Shown here piece by piece: positions 1 to 5,126 of a stretch of 5,126 nucleotides of DNA (positions are counted from its first letter, which is position 1; each line of letters starts with the position of its first letter). Position numbers and translations under genes: made by a program. The notes below the pieces were generated by a model. That model was not told the DNA's origin, made no database searches, and worked only from the letters and a program-made list of their open reading frames with translations. Origin of the DNA: Desulfurococcales archaeon (lineage in GTDB: Archaea; Thermoproteota; Thermoprotei_A; Sulfolobales; NBVN01); NCBI GenBank assembly GCA_027061705.1, contig JAMOVB010000164.1, positions 1 to 5,126 of the forward strand. Reading direction: 5' to 3'.

Positions 1-539
1 TGCATAAGCACGGGCTGGTTATGCGATATCCAGACCTTCGCAACCATGAAGGCGACATCTGGATTGTCCGTCATTACGGAGCCGTAGCCCATACTACCCA
101 TCAGCGGCTTGAGCACGGTCCTCCCCCACTCCCTCACTGTATTCACTACCGTCATTAGGTCCTCGGAAACCAGCGTATCCGGTATCGGCAATCCTGCCGA
201 GCGCAGTATTTGGGCAGTCCTTAACTTATCCCTAGCCTTAACTATGGATTCAGGTGGGTTAACCACCACAACTCCGGCATCCTCGAGGCATTTGAGCGTG
301 TCTATGCGCTTAAACACGGCCTCCGTAGATGCTACGAGCCCTAAGCCCTTAACGATGGCCGCGTCTAGCTGAAGCTCACGCCTTCCGTAAAGCAAGCTTA
401 CGTTCCCGCCAACTATGGCTGGCGTCATCTTAGATATGCGTAGGTAGGAGACATCCACACCCCGCTTCATAAGCTCCATAAAGAGTTGCTTCACCGTCGG
501 CGGGGGCACAGGCAGGTCGTGAATCACCGCTACCTTCAT
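1..539 (-). CDS. RimK-family ATP-grasp alpha-L-glutamate ligase, 3' part missing (possible MptN-like H4MPT:glutamate ligase)
   Basis: The first 179 residues are visible, from ATG at 539-537; the gene runs off the left edge. The product begins MKVAVIHD, a Rossmann-like opening of RimK ligases, followed by a pre-ATP-grasp domain (about residues 1-100) with KGLG near 64-67. The ATP-grasp part starts with the ARDKLRT segment (K105 a likely ATP contact), the AGLPIPDT stretch (115-122), and VLKPLMGSMGYGS (142-154), the lysine plus glycine-rich loop typical of RimK. The C-terminal catalytic lobe is outside the window. The family links glutamate to a cofactor or protein carboxylate using ATP; known archaeal members are MptN (acts on tetrahydromethanopterin), CofF (acts on F420) and LysX/ArgX. 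The mptE and mptG genes nearby favour an MptN-like role, but that is inference; family membership is secure, substrate is not. The start lies about 30 bases from the AT-rich promoter core, so the mRNA is probably nearly leaderless. Confidence 0.85.
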   Translation of the reverse strand, partial: MKVAVIHDLPVPPPTVKQLFMELMKRGVDVSYLRISKMTPAIVGGNVSLLYGRRELQLDAAIVKGLGLVASTEAVFKRIDTLKCLEDAGVVVVNPPESIVKARDKLRTAQILRSAGLPIPDTLVSEDLMTVVNTVREWGRTVLKPLMGSMGYGSVMTDNPDVAFMVAKVWISHNQPVLM

Positions 540-605
540 CAGCCACTCCACTCAAGCATCCTCTAGTAAAAATTTAAGCTAAGCTTCAAAGCAGAACCCG
601 CGCGT
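540..605. promoter_or_regulatory. Short divergent promoter gap with a shared AT-rich core
   Basis: These 66 bases separate two head-to-head ATG codons (539 minus, 606 plus). The run TAAAAATTTAAG at 567-578 is the only strong AT-rich block. Read on the plus strand it gives a BRE-like A-run followed by TTTAAG; read on the minus strand it gives TTAAA followed by TTTTTA. The AAATTT core (570-575) is centred at 572.5, the midpoint between the starts. Archaeal TATA boxes sit about 25 bases before the transcription start, which would put both starts about 6 bases before their ATGs, so both transcripts would be nearly leaderless. No Shine-Dalgarno sequence is visible before either ATG, which agrees with this. 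Confidence 0.55.
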
Positions 606-1655
606 ATGTTAGGTGTAGGTAGAGCGCTATTCGCTGAGGGGGCGGGGATGGGCGAGATCCTAGCGACTTACGTGCTGTGGCTTCTGCCGACCTCAATAGC
701 GACTGCCCTGCTAACCTATGCTGTGATGATCGCTGAGAGGAGATTAGGATATATGGCTCCTGATGCCCATAAGCCTGGACATCCCCTAGTCCCTAAGTCG
801 GGCGGTATCGCCTTACTAGCTCTGTTCGCTGGCTTAGCTGTGGCCGCATACTTCAGCGGATTGCGGTACATCTGCATATACTCATCAACAATAGCCGTCA
901 CCGGGGTGCTGGGCCTTATAGATGATGTTGTCGGCATAGGCGCTGTTAAGAAGGTTGGAGTCTTCGCGTTACCCGCTATAATACCTGTGGTGCTGCATGC
1001 TTACGTGTGCCGCCCTTTCGTTCCCGTGATAAATGGGACGTTGAGGCTCACCATACTCTACCCTATACTCTTCATAATAGGGTATACGGTCTCGGCAAAC
1101 GCTCTAAATATGACTGATACTCACAACGGAACGGCCCCCACAGTAACGCTTGCGATTCTCCTCTCGCTGCTGGTGGGGGCGCTAACTATGCAGCGCGTAA
1201 GCCCGCTTCCCGGATCAACTCTCTTCCTCTTAATATGCATTGTCGCCCTAGCATCGTACCTCCCGTTCAACGCCTACCCAGCTAAGGTGTTTAACGGCAA
1301 CTGCGGGTCCTTCCTTATGGGAGGGATTCTAGCCTCGGCAATGGTTGTATGTAGGGAGGAATTCCTTTACCTCCTTCTCATGATGCCGCTAGTGCTGAAT
1401 AGCTTCAGCATACTCTCGTCGATCAGGGGGTTAAAGAGTAAGGAGTCAATTCCGGCGCGGCCTGTAAGCCTTGATGAGAGGTGGCGGTTAAGAGCTAATA
1501 GGGATGGACGCGCCCCCGTAACATTAGTTCAGCTGCTGGTTCTCAGAAAGCCCTTAGGGGAGAGGGATGTTGTCGCAGCGTATGCCGTTCTCGTAACGAT
1601 ATCCTGCGTGACGGCGCTACTCATATACTATGGTCTCCTCCACCTAAGTATCTGA
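606..1655 (+). CDS. GPT/MraY-family UDP-GlcNAc:polyprenyl-phosphate GlcNAc-1-phosphate transferase (AglH-like)
   Basis: A 349-residue polytopic membrane protein of the polyprenyl-phosphate N-acetylhexosamine-1-phosphate transferase superfamily, which loads a sugar phosphate onto a dolichyl or other polyprenyl phosphate as the first step of a lipid-linked glycan. Visible family motifs, in order: DAHKPGHPLVPKSGG at 53-67 (the first cytoplasmic loop), GLIDDVVG at 103-110 with the Asp-Asp pair D106-D107, NALNMTDTHNG at 165-175, and PAKVFNGNCGS at 225-235. About ten hydrophobic segments lie between them. The tail (RPVSLDERWRL then LVLRKPLGERDVV) resembles archaeal rather than bacterial members. 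One oddity is Asn232 where the family usually has Asp in G-D-x-G-S. ATG 606 fits a nearly leaderless transcript; an in-frame ATG at 648 with a G-rich run before it would give 335 residues. The donor sugar is not provable here; AglH for N-glycosylation is the likeliest role. Confidence 0.85.
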   Translation: MLGVGRALFAEGAGMGEILATYVLWLLPTSIATALLTYAVMIAERRLGYMAPDAHKPGHPLVPKSGGIALLALFAGLAVAAYFSGLRYICIYSSTIAVTGVLGLIDDVVGIGAVKKVGVFALPAIIPVVLHAYVCRPFVPVINGTLRLTILYPILFIIGYTVSANALNMTDTHNGTAPTVTLAILLSLLVGALTMQRVSPLPGSTLFLLICIVALASYLPFNAYPAKVFNGNCGSFLMGGILASAMVVCREEFLYLLLMMPLVLNSFSILSSIRGLKSKESIPARPVSLDERWRLRANRDGRAPVTLVQLLVLRKPLGERDVVAAYAVLVTISCVTALLIYYGLLHLSI

Positions 1656-2602
1656 TACCCCTTAAGAGGCGGGATCCTGGAGACAAACACGTCTGCCTTG
1701 ATACCCGCTTCCTCAAGCCTCCTGGCAACCCTACCAGCAACCTCAGCCCCCCTGACCGGGCTTTCAACGAAGCCGTAGATCGTGGGTCCCCAGCTACTCT
1801 GCCCGACACCCTCAACACCTTCTTCACTCAAGGTCCTAACTATATACTCGCTAGCACCGCTGCGGAAGACACCGCCTTGAAACTCGCTGAAGTACTCGCC
1901 GGTGAGGAGCTGAAGCTTCCTCAGTGACTTCGAGAACGTTGTGAAGTCCTCGTAAAGGACTGCGTTAACTACCTTCATGAACGCTGAGTAAAGCTCTGCC
2001 TGCTTCGGATGTGCTCTCAAGGCGTCCGAGAGTATAGGTCTCTCCTCAGCCTCATCAAGCCCTCTAACCCCTCTAGGAACGCATACCACGGCAACCCAGT
2101 TGGTTGGGAATCTTAGTTGCAGGAGTAGTGAGGGGTGCTCGCACCTCCCAACCCTAATGCCCGAATCAGCTACTAGTCCACCCTTCATGAAGGTGTACAG
2201 GCCTACGGAAGAAACGCTACAGCCGCTAACACGCTTGACTAGGCCCTCAATATCTCCATCCACGACCCCCAACTCCAGCAGCGCCCTGCACAAGGACGCA
2301 ATCAACCTGGTTCTCGAGCCTAGGCCGACATGATGTTTAACAAAGCCTGAAACCCTTACACTAACGCCGCGCACGCCCAGATCCTTAAGAACCTCAGCCG
2401 CAATTCTCCCAGACTCCTCCGTAGGGGCGTTGACAGCCGCGACGTCCTCATTAACTAATGACACACTGACGCTTAAGGAAGGCTCCTCTAAAGCAACACC
2501 TAAGCCACCGTAAGCGTAGGGCGGGTCTAGGAACCTGTAGAAGCCTAGGTGGAGTCTATACCCGGCGATGACCTCAACCTTCCTCAACCCACTCGACGCC
2601 AT
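1628..2602 (-). CDS. mptG: Beta-ribofuranosylaminobenzene 5'-phosphate (RFAP) synthase
   Basis: A GHMP-kinase-fold enzyme that condenses PRPP with 4-hydroxybenzoate or 4-aminobenzoate, releasing CO2 and pyrophosphate, in tetrahydromethanopterin synthesis. Numbering from the upstream GTG (2608): YRLHLGF at 17-23 (usual RLHFGL), YGGLGVAL at 33-40, HHVGLGSRT at 92-100 (the GHMP phosphate loop), GGLVADSG at 143-150, YFSEFQGG at 239-246 and GVGQSSWGPTIYGF at 267-280, the strongest signature. The length of about 325 matches the family. The stretch 128-138 is divergent where relatives carry a Gly/Arg-rich motif. The start is chosen at ATG 2602; GTG 2608 (326 residues) and a later TTG just before RKVEV are alternatives. 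The first two starts lie inside the end of mptE, so the two genes are translationally coupled. The 3' end overlaps the tail of the convergent transferase gene by 28 bases. Confidence 0.88.
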   Translation of the reverse strand: MASSGLRKVEVIAGYRLHLGFYRFLDPPYAYGGLGVALEEPSLSVSVSLVNEDVAAVNAPTEESGRIAAEVLKDLGVRGVSVRVSGFVKHHVGLGSRTRLIASLCRALLELGVVDGDIEGLVKRVSGCSVSSVGLYTFMKGGLVADSGIRVGRCEHPSLLLQLRFPTNWVAVVCVPRGVRGLDEAEERPILSDALRAHPKQAELYSAFMKVVNAVLYEDFTTFSKSLRKLQLLTGEYFSEFQGGVFRSGASEYIVRTLSEEGVEGVGQSSWGPTIYGFVESPVRGAEVAGRVARRLEEAGIKADVFVSRIPPLKGYQILRWRRP

Positions 2603-3326
2603 CCTCACCGCATGCCTGCCTCAAGTAAGCTAGTAGCATGTTAGCCCATTTAAGCTTCCTCACCTTCACCGCATACCTAATGCTATGTCCTCTAGGCTTG
2701 GAGTACCTGCCTATAACGCCTCCCTCCAAGTTAAAGCCTAGGAGCCCCAACCTAGATGCGCCGAAGTAGTACGCAAGGTACGCCGCCCTATCACCATCCG
2801 TGAAGCCGCCGAAGATGCGTAACGGTTGCGGAGGCCTAACCTGACACGTACCGATGACTTCATTACTTGAGGCCAGCCGAGGAACGCCTTTCACGAGAAG
2901 ATCTATGTTATCGCCGTGGGCATGCACTACTAGCAACGCGTTGCTAAGCAAGCCCTCGCAAACCTCCTCTCCCGTGGGGCTGAGGATTCCGTCCAGATCC
3001 GTAACAACGACGTCCGGAACCCTACCTGAATCAGCGCAGCATAGGCTAGCCCCATCGGCCGCCACCACAACGTCATACTCTTTTGCGACCTCCGCGCATC
3101 TGACGCACGTGTCGTAAGCCCCTACGACGAGAACCTTCGAACCCCTGATCCTGTAGCCTAGCTTACTAACGAGTTGCTGGGCCCGGCCTCCGTACCTCGT
3201 CTGTAGGATCTCGCTTAGAACGGATGCTGCCGCCCAATCACTGAGGTAGTCGAAGCCGAAGTCACGCCGTATGACGTCGTACATGCGTTCCCAGAAGCTT
3301 ACGCACCTTAGGTTCAGTAGCGACAC
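2574..3326 (-). CDS. mptE: 6-hydroxymethyl-7,8-dihydropterin pyrophosphokinase, archaeal MptE type (DUF115)
   Basis: A 250-residue cytoplasmic enzyme that transfers pyrophosphate from ATP to 6-hydroxymethyl-7,8-dihydropterin, activating the pterin for methanopterin (or folate-like) assembly. It is unrelated in fold to bacterial FolK. Diagnostic motifs: VVAADGAS at 88-95, PDVVVTDLDG at 104-113, HAHGDN at 135-140, FGGFTDGDRA at 172-181 and LGLLGFNLEG at 193-202, all in family order, so the call is strong. The N-terminus (FWERMYDVIRRDFGFD, 11-26) resembles the family opening, with about eight residues before it. The start is GTG at 3326; no ATG occurs before Met15, and a TATA-like box about 27 bases upstream fits a leaderless GTG mRNA. 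Eight cysteines, including C74/C77 and C96/C97, are an unusual number. It is the first gene of a pair with RFAP synthase, and its stop lies within the next gene. Confidence 0.92.
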   Translation of the reverse strand: MSLLNLRCVSFWERMYDVIRRDFGFDYLSDWAAASVLSEILQTRYGGRAQQLVSKLGYRIRGSKVLVVGAYDTCVRCAEVAKEYDVVVAADGASLCCADSGRVPDVVVTDLDGILSPTGEEVCEGLLSNALLVVHAHGDNIDLLVKGVPRLASSNEVIGTCQVRPPQPLRIFGGFTDGDRAAYLAYYFGASRLGLLGFNLEGGVIGRYSKPRGHSIRYAVKVRKLKWANMLLAYLRQACGEDGVEWVEEG

Positions 3327-3348
3327 CCACGGCGTTGGGTGGGAGGGG

Positions 3349-3358
3349 ATTTAATAAC
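3349..3358 (-). promoter_or_regulatory. TATA-like box of the mptE-mptG transcript
   Basis: On the minus strand this region reads GTTATTAAAT, the AT-rich part of the 95-base divergent gap 3327-3421. Its centre lies about 27 bases before the GTG start at 3326, the distance expected for an archaeal TATA box with a leaderless mRNA. The bases between it and the start are C-rich on this strand (G-runs on the plus strand at 3337-3348). There is no Shine-Dalgarno sequence before the GTG. Confidence 0.55.
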
Positions 3359-3365
3359 GTTAACC

Positions 3366-3374
3366 AGTAATACA
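3366..3374 (+). promoter_or_regulatory. Possible weak TATA box for the DUF447-transporter transcript
   Basis: AGTAATACA is the only AT-rich stretch in the plus-strand half of the divergent gap. Transcription would begin near 3396-3398, about 25 bases before the GTG used for the DUF447 gene, or at a CTG codon in the same frame at 3398. The match to an archaeal TATA consensus is weak, so this is a candidate only. Confidence 0.3.
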
Positions 3375-3421
3375 GGGGCTCAGCAACGCCCAATACGCTG
3401 TGCGGCAGGCTAGCCGACCTA

Positions 3422-4048
3422 GTGGGTGCGGGCCACTGTGAGGCTATATTAGTTACCGTTGATTACTTAGGCCGCCCTAACGTAGCTCCCGTAGGGCTTG
3501 AGCTACTGCCGGGCGCGTACGGATGCTCACTGCGTCTAAGACTCTACTACCCAACACGCACCTCCCTAAACGTAATCTCTACAAGGGAGCTAACAATAAA
3601 TATGACAAGCAACCCAAGGCTAGTGTACGCGGCCTTACTTCATCCAAACTCCTTAAGGCTTAAGCCATCTAAGCTCGTAACGCCTCCGAGTATAGATCAC
3701 GAGGATGTAGCGCTGGTTATTGAGTGTGTCGCTAGATCACAGGCTCTGGATGGTAAAGGCTGGCTCACACTGCTCGCTGCACCTAAGTACTTAAGTGTCA
3801 GTGAGGCTCGTTTCAAACCCTTAAGCAGGGCCGAGGCCGCGTTACTCGAGATGCTCATAGCATACACTAAGTTGCTATTCTTTGCAGGGCATGATGAGGA
3901 TCAAGCGGTATCCGCTTTAAACGTTCTGCTAGCTGAGTACGTTACGTTGTCTCGCTTAGGCGATGAGGGGTTAAGGCGGATTGCCGAGGAGGTCATGGAG
4001 CTTGCGGCAATACCCGCATCACTGCTTGGCTATAGGGTGGAGGTTTGA
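3422..4048 (+). CDS. DUF447 family protein (flavin-reductase-like split barrel), probable H4MPT pathway protein
   Basis: A 208-residue cytoplasmic protein. Residues 7-27 (EAILVTVDYLGRPNVAPVGLE) match the start of the DUF447 barrel, where a strand is followed by G-x-P-N-x-A-P-x-G; a second block FKPLSRAEAALLEMLIAYTK at 131-150 matches the conserved C-terminal helix region with an FxxLxRAEAA-type motif. From memory, DUF447 structures show an FMN-binding split barrel, and the family occurs in archaea and methylotrophs that make tetrahydromethanopterin; its biochemical role is not settled. The divergent mptE-mptG pair supports a role in this pathway; a pterin reductase step is a guess. The start GTG 3422 has no clear ribosome site, and the reading frame stays open upstream to 3371 (stop at 3368-3370), so the N-terminus may be longer. 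The transporter gene follows after five bases, so they are probably co-transcribed. Confidence 0.75.
   Translation: MGAGHCEAILVTVDYLGRPNVAPVGLELLPGAYGCSLRLRLYYPTRTSLNVISTRELTINMTSNPRLVYAALLHPNSLRLKPSKLVTPPSIDHEDVALVIECVARSQALDGKGWLTLLAAPKYLSVSEARFKPLSRAEAALLEMLIAYTKLLFFAGHDEDQAVSALNVLLAEYVTLSRLGDEGLRRIAEEVMELAAIPASLLGYRVEV
4039..4044 (+). promoter_or_regulatory. Shine-Dalgarno site for the transporter gene, inside the end of DUF447
   Basis: GGAGGT lies in the last codons of the DUF447 gene, nine bases before GTG 4054. It decides the start: an in-frame TTG at 4045 abuts this site and is too close to be used, while GTG 4054 has normal spacing. A strong site here, but none before the first genes of transcripts, fits leaderless first genes and Shine-Dalgarno-led internal genes. 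Confidence 0.6.
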
Positions 4049-4053
4049 TTGCG

Positions 4054-5126
4054 GTGCCCAAACCCGCTGGGTGGGAGCCCCTACTACCGGCAGTCCTCGT
4101 CGGTTCGTGCATCGGTTGTTTAATGGGCTTCATCGATACCTACGGGTATGCCGTGACGGGGTACACAACGTCTGAGCTCTCACCAGTTATTGCGGCAGTG
4201 CTAACCCTAATACTGTATAAGGCGCTCTTCGGGAGGAGGCCGACACCATTAAATCACGTGGTGGCTGTCTCAATAGCTGCTGGTGTATCCTTATCGACAG
4301 CGATAACTTCAGGAATGTACGTCACGTACACTATGCTGGGACATGTGAGCGTCCCCTCAGCGATTAACCTACCTAAGTGGATGTTCTACACAGGTAGCTA
4401 CTCTTTTAACTCACTTATATTCTATATGTACGCATCAGCAGTATCGGCCTCAGGCGTCGTGCTCGCATACGTCTTTTACAAGCACTTCATAGAGAGGGAG
4501 AAGCTCCCCTTCCCCATAGGCATGGCGGCCTCGTCAATGATGAAGCTAGCAACGGTCTTTAAAGGCAGGAAGGCGTACATACCGCTACTCGCAGGCATGG
4601 CCGCTCAAATAGCTGTTATGGCTCTAAATAGCCCCTCCCTAGACCCCACGCCCGCCCTCCAATCGATGCTCCCGGGGGCGGCCTTCGCCATATCCGCCAA
4701 TATATTCATATTCCTCCTAGCTCTCCTAATACCTCTGAACACATCCGTCGGCGTAGGCATAGGGAACGTGCTAATGTACTTAGGCCTTACACCAGTGTTC
4801 ACATCCTTAGGGTTGCTTATATCGTCGCCCTCCATGGGGGCTGATGACCTAGCGGTGGCGGCGGCGCCCCTAACAGCCTCAGTCATTGTCGGCTTCCTAA
4901 TCGTGGCTGTAGTATACTACTTAGTAACTAGCAGGAGGCTGCTTGCATCGACTACGCGCTTCATTTGGGCAAGCAGGTACTTAACACGCTATGTCATTGC
5001 TGCCGTAGCCCTAATGGCGACGCCGGTCGTCGCGGCATGGACTCTTGGGGGGCTCCCGAGAGTGTTCATCCTAGTGTCGCCAGCCTACATAGCGCTTCAA
5101 TTCCTTCTAGTTCTAGTTACGATACG
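4054..5126 (+). CDS. OPT-like (oligopeptide/metal-chelate) multi-pass transporter, 3' part missing
   Basis: The first 357 residues of a very hydrophobic membrane protein are visible before the right edge. The N-terminal part has a Gly-rich first helix with a Tyr (LVGSCIGCLMGFIDTYGY, about 15-32), a helix ending in a charged RR loop, then SIAAGVSLSTAITSGMYVTY (73-92), and a loop with REKLPFPIGMAAS (148-160). The last element resembles the LPFPxGxA motif of OPT/YSL transporters. About nine or ten membrane segments can be counted, and full OPT members have more (around 16 helices, 550-700 residues), so roughly half is probably missing. The family takes up oligopeptides or metal-chelator complexes, driven by protons. 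The homology is judged by eye on short motifs; another large membrane transporter family remains possible. It follows DUF447 with a five-base gap and a strong ribosome site, so the two form an operon. The substrate is unknown. Confidence 0.6.
   Translation, partial: MPKPAGWEPLLPAVLVGSCIGCLMGFIDTYGYAVTGYTTSELSPVIAAVLTLILYKALFGRRPTPLNHVVAVSIAAGVSLSTAITSGMYVTYTMLGHVSVPSAINLPKWMFYTGSYSFNSLIFYMYASAVSASGVVLAYVFYKHFIEREKLPFPIGMAASSMMKLATVFKGRKAYIPLLAGMAAQIAVMALNSPSLDPTPALQSMLPGAAFAISANIFIFLLALLIPLNTSVGVGIGNVLMYLGLTPVFTSLGLLISSPSMGADDLAVAAAPLTASVIVGFLIVAVVYYLVTSRRLLASTTRFIWASRYLTRYVIAAVALMATPVVAAWTLGGLPRVFILVSPAYIALQFLLVLVTI

Noticed and set aside
109..372. An 87-codon plus-strand open frame.
   Set aside because: It lies entirely opposite the RimK-type ligase, whose motifs are clear, and its Ser/Thr-rich product shows no domain.
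571..587. AAGCTAAGCT direct repeat next to the divergent promoter core.
   Set aside because: Only five bases repeated twice; too short to argue for an operator without comparison to related genomes.
1659..1666. CTTAAG and TTAAGG words recurring through the window, considered as a possible dispersed regulatory repeat.
   Set aside because: They fall mostly inside coding frames as Leu-Lys or Leu-Arg codon pairs, with no regular spacing or link to gene starts.
2100..2333. A plus-strand open frame of 77 codons, with similar ones at 2854-3117 and, on the minus strand, 716-937 and 1621-1827.
   Set aside because: Each lies inside or opposite a well-supported gene (RFAP synthase, MptE, transferase) and has low-complexity composition with no recognisable motif.
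3981..4175. A plus-strand open frame bridging the end of DUF447 and the start of the transporter.
   Set aside because: It is out of frame with both supported genes and rich in Arg/Trp/Gly, as expected from a shadow frame; the transporter frame with its ribosome site explains the region.
4605..4886. A minus-strand open frame of 93 codons.
   Set aside because: It is opposite the transporter's membrane segments; its composition reflects the complement of hydrophobic codons.

Overview
The window looks like a piece of an archaeal chromosome, most likely from a thermophilic non-methanogen or crenarchaeal-type lineage. The evidence is tightly packed genes, AGG/AGA arginine and ATA isoleucine codons, TATA-type AT-rich boxes about 25 bases before leaderless starts, GTG starts, and a gene set of archaeal cofactor and lipid-linked glycan enzymes. 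The exact taxon cannot be read from the sequence. No RNA genes, CRISPR arrays or insertion sequences were seen.

Layout, left to right: (1) a minus-strand RimK-type ATP-grasp ligase cut by the left edge (1-539); (2) a 66-base divergent promoter gap (540-605) with an AAATTT core exactly midway between the two starts; (3) a plus-strand membrane GlcNAc-1-phosphate transferase of the GPT/MraY family (606-1655); (4) a minus-strand overlapping pair, 6-hydroxymethyl-7,8-dihydropterin pyrophosphokinase (mptE, 2574-3326) followed by beta-RFAP synthase (mptG, about 1628-2602), whose tail runs 28 bases into the tail of the transferase gene; (5) a 95-base divergent promoter region (3327-3421); (6) a plus-strand DUF447 protein (3422-4048) followed after five bases by an OPT-like multi-pass transporter cut by the right edge (4054-5126).

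The common theme is the tetrahydromethanopterin-type (H4MPT) C1 carrier. MptE activates the pterin as its pyrophosphate, and RFAP synthase makes the ribosylated aminobenzoate half that is joined to it. DUF447 proteins are flavoprotein-like and track with H4MPT-producing organisms. RimK-type ligases include MptN, which adds glutamate to finished H4MPT. I infer that both the DUF447 protein and the ligase serve this pathway. The GPT-family transferase and the OPT-like transporter have no established link to it and may be neighbours by chance. The items most worth checking are a possible non-AUG or mis-placed DUF447 start, a D-to-N change in the catalytic motif of the transferase, loss of an Arg/Gly-rich motif in the RFAP synthase, and the pairing of DUF447 with a transporter.
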